From Pseudoscleropodium purum (taxonomy: Eukaryota > Streptophyta > Bryopsida > Hypnales > Brachytheciaceae), in NCBI GenBank assembly GCA_963969395.1, contig OZ017804.1, forward strand, positions 15,996,001 to 16,060,000: DNA of 64,000 nucleotides, in the 5' to 3' direction. A program made the translations under genes and the position numbers. Positions 37,603 to 48,900 of the stretch are shown piece after piece. Under the pieces are notes generated by a model. The model made no database searches and had not been told where the DNA came from. It saw only the letters and a program-made list of their open reading frames with translations. Within the stretch, counting starts at the first letter, position 1. Every line of letters begins with the position of its first letter.

Positions 37603-38305
37603 CCAGTCACCATGATAATAAAAGCCTTGACCTTGATATGCAACAGCTCCAAGTACCCAGCTTACATAATTCATGTCAAGATAAAATGCTAAAATAATCT
37701 CTCCAATTTACCCCACACTATTAATGCATTAGTATTGCACAAAAAGAGCCAGTAGAAACAGAGTTCAACTACCAAAAATTTCTCACATAACCATTATCAA
37801 GTTTGGTAAGGAAAAGGCAAGGTACATAACTCAGATACTAGTCCTTGGTACTTCCAAAACAGACAAGGCTTGCCAAATGATGTGGCATCCTTCCATTTTA
37901 ACCCCTAAAAGACCAAGCTGCATTTGTTGGTAACATAGTGATTCTAGGCAACTCACTACAAATGGAGTTTTTATTTATTTATTGCTGAAAATTTCACACA
38001 ACATAGAGATGAGGTTTTTCTTTTAAGGCCCAACAATTTTCATAACTTTTGACTATATGGGTAAAAAATTATTGTATGATATGTATTTTTTTCACCAAAC
38101 AGGTAATCTAAGCAGATAAAAAAAATCACTTTCTTCAAAACTAAAAATTTGAAATTAATTTTTTAGATTTATATATACATACAAAGCTTTGAATCATTTC
38201 ATTTTAATCAATGAGTTAAAAATTATGAGGGGTTTTAGTTTGCGAATAGTTATGGATTCTCAAGTGGATTTTCTACTCTAAAATAATCTCTCAAGTAGTT
38301 TATTT

Positions 38306-38626
38306 CACGGTTGTCATAACGGGCGAGTTAGGGTCATCGGATGGGACGGACAGATGGGCAAACCGGACCGAACGGATAGACGGTCCGAACGGCTTTAATT
38401 TTGTAACTTGTGCAATTTTGTGGAATGACACGTCACCTCAGAATGCACCCTGACGATCTCGTCCGTGCCCAGCATGTTCCTTAATCCACATGGCATCCAT
38501 ATGGCCTATTTTTCCGTTATCAGAAAGTCAACTATGTGTTGACTGTATCGAACAGGCAGGACCTCTAACGGACGGGCAAATCGGACGGACAGGCAAACCG
38601 GATGTCCGTCCACTATGACAACCATG
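38306..38626. mobile_element. Non-autonomous hAT-like element, second family, copy 1
   Basis: The 321-bp element starts CACGGTTGTCATA and ends TATGACAACCATG. It is flanked by exact 8-bp repeats GTTTATTT at 38298-38305 and 38627-38634. Copy B of the large repeat has the unoccupied site with a single GTTTATTT near 46245, a direct filled/empty-site proof of insertion. The interior is GC-rich with repeated CGGACGG and ACGGGC motifs and no coding capacity. Confidence 0.93.
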
Positions 38627-40908
38627 GTTTATTTTACTCAATTTTATCTTGCAATTTACATGGTGAAAATGTCTGAAATTTTTTCCAACGTCTTCTCAAA
38701 TCAGCTTAATACAATATCCTAAAGTTACATGTATCCAAAGTTGTTGTTTTTTAAAATTTTGATACTTCTCCTAAAACATTTAATAATTTTGGAGTATTTG
38801 GGCCTTTTGGGTGAAAAACATAGTCAACAAACATTAGGGGTTAATGTGGCATGTTCTACAAGGGGCATAGAACCAAGTGAGTGATCATATTTATCTCAAC
38901 ACCCAAGTTTTGATAAGATCATAAGAGTGTGCTATGATAATTGCATGGTAGTTTGCACAGCACCAAAAAAAAAATTCACAAACATAGCACTACAGTACTT
39001 TCTGTAGTGCCTATGGATCAATGAGGATTTGGGGGCATACCAATATAATCTAAGCATTCTGTAAATGGTAGAGTCTTGTCCTTCTAAAAGGAATGATATG
39101 TGAACAAATTCTTATTAAGGTTACGGCACATTGGGAAAGTCTACAAATAATTGGATGGACAATTTCAACATATTCTAAAGCTCTAGTGAACGTGTTTATG
39201 AGGATTGGACTCCAGTCCGACAAATCCTAAGACACCAAGAACAAAATAGTGTGTAGAAAAATGTGGTAGTCCCGGATTTATACCCCAAAAAAATGCAATG
39301 TAGGGTGGAACACTGCTCAAGAGACACTCAAAAGGTCATTTTGGTTTGAAAAAGATCTTGTAGTGTTCAAGGTTGAATTATAAAGATAGTACTGTAACAC
39401 CTTCTTTTTTTCTCTTTAAAGTTTTCAACTATTTTCCATGAAGAAGATGTACCGGAGGTGAAAATTTCAAAGGGGGGTCCAATGCTGAAGAGGAGCCATG
39501 GGCTCTCCACTAGACCTAGATATATATTATGATCAATACCAAGAAGATGAACTTACACATATATGAAGGAAGCAAATTATCATAGAAAAATTAAATTGAA
39601 ACAAAATCCACTATAGAGAAGATTATATTCCAACATATGCAATCTCATCACATACTCGACTGATGGTTAGACTTACAATAGTAGCTAGGCAACCATAAAA
39701 ACAAAGAAGTGCGACATTTTCACTATTCTATAGGATTCCCCTTGACTCCCTCAAATTGAAAATGGGCACAACTTCCAAATATGCAAATTCAAGCACAAGG
39801 AATTTGACAAAAATGAAAATTCACACCATCATACTTTCTATTGTGATCATCTTTGAGAAAATACTAAATCAAAAATGCAAACCAATTTGCTTGGTTTCAA
39901 ACAATCAAAAAAAAAATGGACATTGAGGCACATATATATCCAAATGGTGTACATTTTGGACTAAAATCTAGTTGATTAATAGGTTAACAAAATGTAATAG
40001 GAGCAAAGTTAGGTGAATTGATTTTTCAATAGTAAATCTAACAATGTTATATTCTAAAAGGCTTTAACTTCACTAGCTAAAGTTTTGTGGTGTTCAATTG
40101 GTATGCAAAACATTCATTGCCACATATTAAGGTGAACTACCCCATAATAAGCAAAATGACTAGTGTGATATGCAATACTGCTATCTAGAAAATGTAGAAA
40201 TAATATTACAATTGAAAAAATAATCTTTAAACTTCACATGATTTTTTTAGAATTTATAGAAGAGTGCTAACTTGGGCATTCCATTTCAACCCATAGACAT
40301 GCATGTCAACATAAAAAAAAATAGCTATTACAGTAGGGCTTCTACTAATCCACGCCCAATTTAATCTATGCCTATTTCAGTCCATAATAACCTCAATACC
40401 AACTACTAACTTCTATTGCCAAAATAAATTGATCAATTGCAATGATTTGAAGCTAATTGATAGTGAATTAATGAAAGAGTGAATTAAGGCATAGGTTCTG
40501 CTTATTCTAGACACATGTTATTCATATTTGAATTTGTGTGATCAACTCCCTAAAATAAGCAATTCATTCCTTCAATTGTATTTTATGATTTATAATGCAA
40601 ACAACTTGGAATGGAACTTTTCTTACATGTCCAAAATGAGAGTTTGGACTAGAATGGGGTAGTTTGCCTTATTTCCTCTTAAAAATGCTGGTTTAAAATT
40701 AGGTTTTCAAACTCAAAAAATGCACAATCAAGGAACTATGAAATCACAAGCTCAAGCCAAGAAATCTATTGTTCAAAAGGTGGACAAATTATTTTATCTT
40801 GTTTCATCTTGACAAGTAAAATCTTTGTAATTAGTGATTACATATTTTCAATTCATCAATCACACATTTCATTCATTTCTAGATGGGCATTTTTATTGGG
40901 TAATCTCC

Positions 40909-41215
40909 CATTAGAGGAGTTCTGGGGGGTTGGGAGGGCTGTTTTGAGTAGTTGTGTCCCAAAGTTCCCTCCCTGCAATTTCGGGGAATGGTTGTTTTTG
41001 ACAAAAAAAAATTTTAAAAACAAAAACAAAAACCATTCTTGAAATGAAGAAAAAAGTTGAAAAAACAATTTTCATTCTTTTTCTTAAAAAAAAGTTATTT
41101 TTTTCAAACGTGGCAGTGGCATTGCCACATCTACGAGCTTGTATAGGGCAATTTCCGTAGTTTGAGAATTGCTAGGAACTTACAACCTTCTTGTAGGCTG
41201 AAATCTCCTCTAATG
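40909..41215. mobile_element. MITE-like inverted-repeat element, family CATTAGARGA, copy 2
   Basis: The 307-bp segment has termini CATTAGAGGAG and CTCCTCTAATG and is absent from copy B of the large repeat at about 49428. The interior holds TCCCTCCCTGCAATTTCGG, long A and T tracts, and CGTGGCAGTGGCATTGCCAC. The filled/empty comparison shows no obvious target duplication, although AATCTCC occurs at the left flank and just inside the right end. Confidence 0.8.
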
Positions 41216-42425
41216 TTATTGGCAAGAATTTTAACAAACAACATGCATGTATTCCATGTTGGGCTTTACCTTCCTTGTTTGCCTATTTTTTGTCATAATT
41301 TCCTTCACCTTGATGATTGCTCTATACATAATTCTTCAATCTTTGAGAGTAAGGAATATACAAAAAAAATTTATTCTGTTGGAATATATCCTTTAATGCA
41401 ATTCTCAACATGAAATGTACAAGGTGTACTTTTATTTTAAAAGCAACAAGAATTTTGATTTTTGCAAGTACTTTAACAACATAGACTTGCAATGAGTCTA
41501 ACGAATCCAATAAATATGAAAATACTTCACAAATTGGAGGATATCCAAATCATCCTATATTCTTATAAAGTCATTTCATCTACTCTTAATCCAAACTTGG
41601 TTTCAAGAGAATATTTCATAAAAAGTGGATTTAGGATTTTTTAGAATGCTTCAACCTCTTGTATCCATTTTAGTAGTGAATAAGGCTTGCCAAGTACCAT
41701 GTTTAGGCTGCACAATCAAAGCATTGTTCATTGATCAATTTTATATATTTTGAACATATAAATCTTGGGCAAGGAGCAAGCCTCGTGCTCCGCTTTAAGG
41801 ATAATTTTGATTTCCATTAGGGTGCCCACTAGGCTATCAAATTTCATTCGAGGATTAAATCTTAAAAAGGACTCTCAATTTGATCCAAAATTCATCTATG
41901 GATTCCAAACCTTGACATAGAAAATAGAAATGAAGAGGCTAAGGTCAAGCCACTTAACACATCAACCCCTAAACTCCAATTGTCTCCTCAAAGGATAAAA
42001 TGGATTTTAGGTAGGCTCCTACAATCTCAATTTTTGTTGTGATTTTTTGAAACCTTTTTTAAAGATAGGAAAATACATTAACTTTCTAGGAAGATAATAT
42101 TTATTGCAATTAGTGCCTAGGAAAAAAAAGATATGTCACATTGAGCCTAAAACAAAGTTCATAGGGCAACACAAAAGAAATCACAAAAAGTCAAAATAAA
42201 AATTGCAAAATTTTGTTTCTCGTAGAAAGTATTTTTATCTATATGGAAAGATTTGATTCATTTTATTTGGATTAGTTTGGGACAATCTTGTTTTTTAGGC
42301 AATCTAAATTTAGCATTTAAAAAAAATGGTTTGTTGGATTCATTTTCAGATGCAATTTTTACAATTTTTCAAAAAAAATTCAACAAGGTTTAGTTAGCTT
42401 GCTAGAACAACGTGGCACCATTGGA

Positions 42426-43799
42426 ATTAGTGATTTAAATCTTATCTAGGAGCTATTATTGATTTAGTTGTTTCTTCAATCTTGTACTTACTTCTACTTA
42501 ACAATTTTTTAAAGAATAAAAATCCAAAGTCTTTTTTTTAATTCTTTGTCATAAAAAATTCAAAATTTAAAAGTTTTAGTGCAAAATTTATAAGCTAAGA
42601 AGGTTTAAAGTCTTAAAATCTAGGTAGGCAAGGTACAAAAAAATTGGATTTCTTCACTTCAAATGCAAATATCTTGCAATCCTTTCCATTACAAGATTTG
42701 AAATTTCTTCCATACATTCATATACTAGTGCAAAATCCAATAGTAAGATATGAAAAAGAACCAAATAAAACGATTTCTAAATTTTTTTGGACTTTGCAAT
42801 AGAAATAGCAGTTTTAACTGATTTTTTATGGAAAAAAAAAAAGCTTAGGAGTTTCAGGGTTAAACCCTTCGGGTTGTTTTTTCCACAAATGAAGGATTGC
42901 ATTCATGCCGACGATGTTGTTGTTTCCTGCAATCTCTTCCAATGTAGTCATCGTGTCCTTGAATTCCAAACTGCTCGCCGCGACTTTGCACAGGAAAAAA
43001 TCAAAATTGGAAATTGGACAAACTTCCTTCTGTGTCGGTCCAAATTCCTTTCCTTGTGTACTTTGTACATCACTGGACATCAAATATACAATTCTTCAAG
43101 AAATTGGGTAGATGGACATTTTCAATTTCTCCTGAGTCGTCACCCTTGTTGTGCAAGCTCGTTTACAACAGCAGCAGCTTGTAGAGGAAAAAACAACATT
43201 ATAGTTCGATCGTCTCGAAGTTAATAATGGTGTGCATGTTGTCAAAGAGTAATTTGACGAGTGGTGGTGAAGGGCGTTGTCATTGTTTGTGACCCTTTCT
43301 ATGAAGGCACTCCGGCTTTCTTTGGGTAACAATCGATTTTGTTTCTCCGTTTTCAAATTAGCTACAGTATGTGAACGTATTGGTTTTCTAATCGCAACTT
43401 TTCCACGTTGAATTGAATTGGGTTGGCTTTAGGTTGATCTTTCAAGACCTTCATAAATGACCTGACGGAGTAGAGTGACTAGGGTTTGGAATATGGTAAG
43501 AATGCCTGCTAGGTAATGTAGGCCATCTTGCTCATGGTCGAATCAATTTTTGGGTTCCTTAGGGGTGGATCACATTGATATTTAGTTTAAATAAATTACT
43601 CTACTATCTTTTGTCACCTTCCATACCAAGTAGAATGCCGAGTCTGCTCAATGGGTCTTCTATTCTACTTCTAGCAATTAGAGAGTAGAGATTGGTTATG
43701 GATATACTATTAGTATAATCACATGTCCCTAATAGTATTTTATACAAACTTCCAAATTTGTTTGATTGATTATGTGATGTCCTTTTGACTCCTTGCAAG
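42426..43799. other. Spacer between large repeats, with possible coding relic
   Basis: On the minus strand, about 42850-42995 reads VAASSLEFKDTMTTLEEIAG followed by an ILHLWKKQPEGFNPETPKL-like stretch after a possible CAAAG acceptor. Its composition is more gene-like than the surroundings. I cannot name the family. The plus-strand 145-codon frame over the same bases looks like its antisense shadow. The rest of the spacer shows nothing. Confidence 0.25.
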
Positions 43800-44040
43800 T
43801 TTGAAGAAGTCTGCATCGAAGATATATCTTGAGGTTGCCCGCCAGCTTAAAGCTTGGCTCATCAAGTTTCGTTTATCTGATCGCACTAAACTCTGATTTA
43901 ATCTTGAAACTTTTATTTTATTTTATTTGGGTTGCAGAATCGATGGAAGCTGCAATAGCAGTGGGAATGCGTGGCATTGTGTTTCTAAACTCCAAAAGGT
44001 TGGAAGAAGAGCTGGTTGCACTGTGTTGTTTTCTATGAGT
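43800..44040 (+). pseudogene. HAD-superfamily hydrolase fragment
   Basis: Two adjacent exon-like pieces resemble the C-terminal end of haloacid dehalogenase-type hydrolases. One is at about 43810-43893, reading SKIYLEVARQLKA, where the family has a KPxPxIYxxAAxxL stretch. The other follows a TTTGGGTTGCAG acceptor at 43938 and reads ESMEAAIAVGMRGIVFLNS, matching the family's IDDSxxNxxAAxxAGM block with the Asp pair missing. No upstream catalytic DxD motif or cap domain was found, and the frames between the pieces are not joined by clean splice sites. It looks like a truncated, decayed gene or a captured fragment between the two large repeats. Confidence 0.5.
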
Positions 44041-45107
44041 AACATCATCATGTGCTTTCAAAAGTACAAAGTTGCTAATCATTCCAAGAAGGCACTAGAT
44101 GAAATAGAGTGGATCGAACAATTTGATCTTAAGCTGGTGCAAATGCACTGTTCTAAATTAATGAGTTATATGAACCAAATTGTTGCATGGTTGGATGTAA
44201 TTTAGGAATGTTTTGATCAAATGAAATAAATGAATTTGTTGTTTCTGAAGCACTCAAAACTACCACTTTTTTTGGTCTGAGTAGCTCAGTGTTGAAGCAG
44301 AATTGTTAGCTTACTTACATCTCAAATAACAAGGCTCAATGAACCCATGATGTTCTGATGTTGAATCAGAATAATTGGTTGCATTCACAGTGTTCATTAT
44401 TTTCAGTGTTGAAAGATTGTTGTTGTGATGATAAGTTTCATTAATATTGGTATGGCATTGATTCAATGTTGGAACAAAGTAACTTGTCAAAATATCATTT
44501 CTATATTGATTCAATGCATAATTTTATTAGTATTACTTTAATGTTGTTTCAAGTAGTACTAGTTCAATACAACTTTATTTGATGTTGTTTCAAGCAGCAT
44601 TGGTTCAATACAACTTTAGCATTGAGACAATGACATTATGCAAGACTCTCAAATTGATTCAATGTACATAATTTGTTCAATACTATTTCAATGTTAAATA
44701 AAATGTGTGCACCAAAGCATTCAAAATTCAAAAGTGCAAGTGGGTTTGGAATAGATGTTGCTACCACCTCCATTGGGCTTGCAATCTAAAATTGCTTAAA
44801 CTATTTCCCCGTGCCCAATTGTTGTACATATAATAACATTTAATTGTTATATACATAATAACTTCCAGTGCCAACTTGCTTGGGTAAGTACAATGTGGAT
44901 TTTAAAAAGCTCAACATTTTCTAGTTTTCAAAACAATCTAATTTATTAAATTTTTCACTTGAATTGCAAATGTCCCTAAATCTTCACTATTTATATCTTC
45001 TACAAAAACATGCCTTCGTTGCCTTCATTATATTTACTTCTTTATCCATGTCCAATGGACTAAGTCTCTTTTCTAGCATTGTTGATTCTAGCTACACGCA
45101 CAAACAC
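44041..45107. repeat. A+T-rich spacer with a 41-bp tandem duplication
   Basis: ATGTTGTTTCAAG-GCA/GTA-C-NTTCAATACAACTTTA occurs at 44541 and again at 44582, and related TTCAATGTT motifs are scattered from 44280 to 44700. No gene was seen. Confidence 0.6.
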
Positions 45108-45247
45108 ATGTGGAAAGTTGAAACATAAACAAGTGTAGAAAGTCAAAATACAACAAGTGTGGAAAGTCTAAATACAAACAAGTGTAAAATGTCTAAACAC
45201 AAATAAGTGTGGGAAGTTTAAATACAATGTGTGTGGAAAGTCAAAAT
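45108..45247 (+). repeat. Minisatellite, about 25 bp x 5
   Basis: Five imperfect units of AAATACAAACAAGTGTGGAA followed by AGTCT, head to tail. The units abut without unique spacers, which distinguishes this from a CRISPR-like arrangement. Confidence 0.85.
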
Positions 45248-45624
45248 AGTTATCTATTACAAAATTTTGATAAAATTTTGATTACAAGTTAAATTTAACA
45301 TTTTGTTTAGATTGTTTAGAGTTCAAAATAATTATCCATTATATTTTAACAAAACAATTATGCATTACAACACCATTTTGATAGCAAAATAGTTATCCAT
45401 TGCAACAACACTTTATTTTGATATAATGGTAAATTTTGATAAGTCCTTGATAGCTTTAAATTGTTTAGAGTTCAATTTTGGTATAATCAAATTCTTGAAA
45501 CAATAAAATATGGGATTTGTGGAGGACATTAACTATAAACCTACTTTTTGTTTTAGGGACATGGAACTCATCAACTATAAAATTGGATAAGGAAAATAAA
45601 ATGTTCTAAAAAGTTCAATTACAT

Positions 45625-45901
45625 CATGGTTGTCATAACGGGCAAGTTAGGGTCATCGGACTGGACGGACGAATGGTCCGGACGGCTTTAATTTTGTAAC
45701 TTGTGCAATTTTGCGGAATGACACGTCACCTCGTCCGCGCCCTGACGATCTTGTCCGCGCCCAGCATGTTCCTTAATCCACATGGCATCCGCATGGCCTA
45801 TTTTTCCGTTATCAGAAAGTCAACTATGTGTTGACTGTATCAAACGGGCGGGACCTCTAACAGACGGGCGAACCGGATGTCTGTTCACTATAACAACCAT
45901 G
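45625..45901. mobile_element. Non-autonomous hAT-like element, second family, copy 2
   Basis: Starts CATGGTTGTCATAACGG and ends TATAACAACCATG, 277 bp, closely similar to 38306-38626 (shared AGTTAGGGTCATCGGA, TTTAATTTTGTAACTTGTGC and AATCCACATGGCATCC) but with a 44-bp internal shortening. Flanks are AATTACAT on the left and TTTTGGGC on the right, so no target duplication remains. Its right end lies within about 8 bases of the start of large-repeat copy B. Confidence 0.85.
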
Positions 45902-45908
45902 TTTTGGG

Positions 45909-48900
45909 CAACTCACAACAAATGAATTTTTTATTTAAATTTTTGTTAAAATTTTCACACAACATGGAGACGAGGTTTTTCTTTTGAAACCCAATAATTT
46001 TCATAACTTTTGACTACATGGTTAAAAAATTATGATATGATATGTAGTTTTTTTCACTAGGCAGGTGAATTGGGGTGATAAAAAAATCACCTTTATCAAA
46101 AATAAAAATTTGAAATTAGTATTCTAAATTTAAATATACATAGAAATATTTGAATCATTTTATTTTGATCAATGATTTAAAAGTTATGAAGAGTTTTAGT
46201 TTGCGGATAATTATGGATTCTTTATTCTAAAATAAACTCTCAAGTTGTTTATTTTACTCAATTTTCAATATTTTTGAAAAAAAAATAAAACCATAGGATA
46301 TAAATTCCTTATTACAACATTACAATAATTGAAATTGGCATTTTTCAATTCCATGACTAAATTATTAACAATTTAGTATTTTGATTCATTCTCACTTCTT
46401 TCTATTTTCTATTTTTTGTCCTATATGTTGTACGATTCCAAATGATCTGAAATTTTTCAAGCATATAGCCAATTTGTCTTGAAGAATGAGTCCAAAGAAT
46501 TGCAACCATTTTGGATATTTTTGCGCACAAATATGGCCTTGTAAAGTGTAGCTGCCTAGATTTTCACACGGCCTAAAAATAGCTTTCTGTCAATTCAAAA
46601 ACTAATATCTTGCAATCTACATGGTAAAAATTTCAGAAATTTCTTCCAACATCTTCTCAAATCAACTTAATACAAGATCCTAAAGTTCCATGTATTCAAC
46701 TTTTTTTTATAATTTTGATATTTGCCCTAAATATATCAATTTTGGAGCATTAGGATGAAAACATAGTCAAAGAACATTAGGGGTTAATGTGGCATGTTCT
46801 ACAAGGGACATAGAACCAAGTGAGTGATTCTTCAAATTGAACATTCTATACAAAGTATTGTTGGTTCAAAAAATAAAGATTATCAAGAGCTCTCCATCTA
46901 TATTGTGATCTATTGCCACTCTTGGTTCATGTTTGTCTAAGGTAGAATTACCTAATACCACTATTTATCCAATTCTACCACCTACATGTTCCTCCCATTT
47001 CCGTCACTAGCCTCATCTATTACCACAATCTTACTAATCCATTATCATGATGGCAATGCATTGGAGAGCGGAGTCATCAAACCACGCTTCAACAATGGTT
47101 TGATTATGCTTCAATAAGGGGATATTCACAGTTTATATTACAGCTTTGAAAAATCACAAAAATTCAATTCTTGTCAAAATGTCTTCATTCTTTTTGCAAT
47201 TGACTTCTCTCAAACAATTCAATCTCTGAAAAATATGAAAACTCATAAATAGTTTCTCACCTTTTCCAAAGTACCTAGATTGCAAAGACCTAATTAGATG
47301 GATCACAAGCACCAATTAAGCCAATCTTCATGATCCTAATAATTTTCAGTGACTTGACATACAATGCACCAACACCCGAGTTTTGTTAAGATCATAAGAG
47401 TGTGAGATAATTGCATGGTAGGTTGCACAGGACCAAAAAATAAACTTTTACAAACATAGCCCTACTTTTTGTTGTGCCGATCAATTAGGATTTAGGGGCA
47501 TACCAATAAACTAAAATCTAAGCATTCTATAAATAGTAGAGTCTTGTCCTCCTAAAACAAATGATATGTAAATGATTTTTATAAAGGTTATGGTACATTG
47601 AGACAGTCTGCAAATAATTGGGTGGACAATTTCAACATATTATAAAGGTCTAGTGAATGTGTTTACAAGAATTAGACTCGACCCCAACAAATCTTAAGAC
47701 GACAAGAACAAAATAGTGCGTAGAGAACTGCGGTAGTCCCAAATTTATATACCAAGGAAATGCAATGTAGGGTGGAACACTACTCAAGAGACACTTAAGA
47801 GGTCATTTTGGTTTCAAAAAAGATCTTGTAGTGTTCAAGGTTGAATTATGAAGATAGTTTGTATTGTAACGCCTTTTTTTTATTCTCATCAAAGTTTTCA
47901 ACTATTTTCCATGAAAAAGATGTACTAGAGGTAAGCATTTCAAAGAGGGCCCAATGCCAAAGAGGAGCCATGGGCTCTAATAGACCTAGATATATATTAT
48001 GATCAATACAATGAAGATGATCTTATCCACGTATAAAGGAAGCAAATTATCATAGAAAAATTAAATTTAAACAAAATTCACTACAAAAAAAATTATATTC
48101 CAACGGACGCAATCTCATGACACGATCAACTAGTGGTTGGATTTACAATAGTAGCTAAGTAGCCATAACAATAAAGAAGTGTGACATATGCACTATTCTA
48201 TAGAATTTACCTTGACTCCCTCAAATTGACAATGGGTACAACCTCCAAATATAAAAAATCAAGCATAAGAAATTTGAGAACAATGAAAATTTACACCATC
48301 GTACTTTCTACTATGATCATCCTTTGAAAACTACTAAACCAAAAATGCGAACCAATTTGCTTGATTTTAGACAATCAAAGGGAAAATGGACATTGAGGCA
48401 TATATATATATATATACAAATGGTGTACATTTTAGACAAGAATCTAGTTGATTAGGTTAATAGGATGTAATAGAGGCAAAATTAGGTGGATTGGTTTTTA
48501 AATAGTAAAATCTAGCAATGTTATAATTATTCTAGAAGGTTTCAATCTAACTAGCTAAAGTCTTGTAGTGTTCAATTGGTATGCAAAACATACATTTGCT
48601 ACAATGCTACTACATATTAAGTTGAACTATTCCATTACAAGCTGAATGACTAATGTAACATACCATACTGCTATTTAGAAAATGTGGGAATAAATTTAAG
48701 TGGTAGACAAGCAATAGGAAACAATATTATGATTGAAAAAATAAATCTTTAAACTTCATGTAATTTTTTTAGAATTTATAGAAGGGTACTACCTTGGCCA
48801 TTCTATTTCAACCCATAGACATGCATGTCAACATGAAAAAATAGCTATTGTAGGGCTTCTACTAACTTCTTAATCCATGCCTATTTCAATCCATAATAAC

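Larger units (their letters stand above)
37968..42425 (+). repeat. Large direct repeat, copy A (about 4.46 kb)
   Basis: From GGCAACTCACTACAAATG to GCTAGAACAACGTGGCACC this segment aligns block by block with 45909-50573 in the same orientation, at roughly 85-90% identity by eye. Examples are GAGGTTTTTCTTTT, TAGACCTAGATATATATTATG, ACATGCATGTCAACAT and TTAGTTAGCTTGCTAGAACAA. It has no coding capacity. Compared with copy B, it has gained the hAT-like insertion at 38306-38626 and the inverted-repeat element at 40909-41215, and lacks blocks of about 345 and 545 bases that B has near 46270-46605 and 46827-47370. It may be a decayed non-autonomous transposable element or a segmental duplication; no terminal repeats were found. 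Confidence 0.85.

Noticed and set aside
42787..43224. 145-codon plus-strand open frame
   Set aside because: No domain is recognisable, and the minus strand of the same bases looks more protein-like. Not called as a gene in either direction.
45108..45247. Regular short repeats that could suggest a CRISPR array
   Set aside because: Units abut with no unique spacers, the genome is eukaryotic and no cas gene is present. It is a minisatellite.
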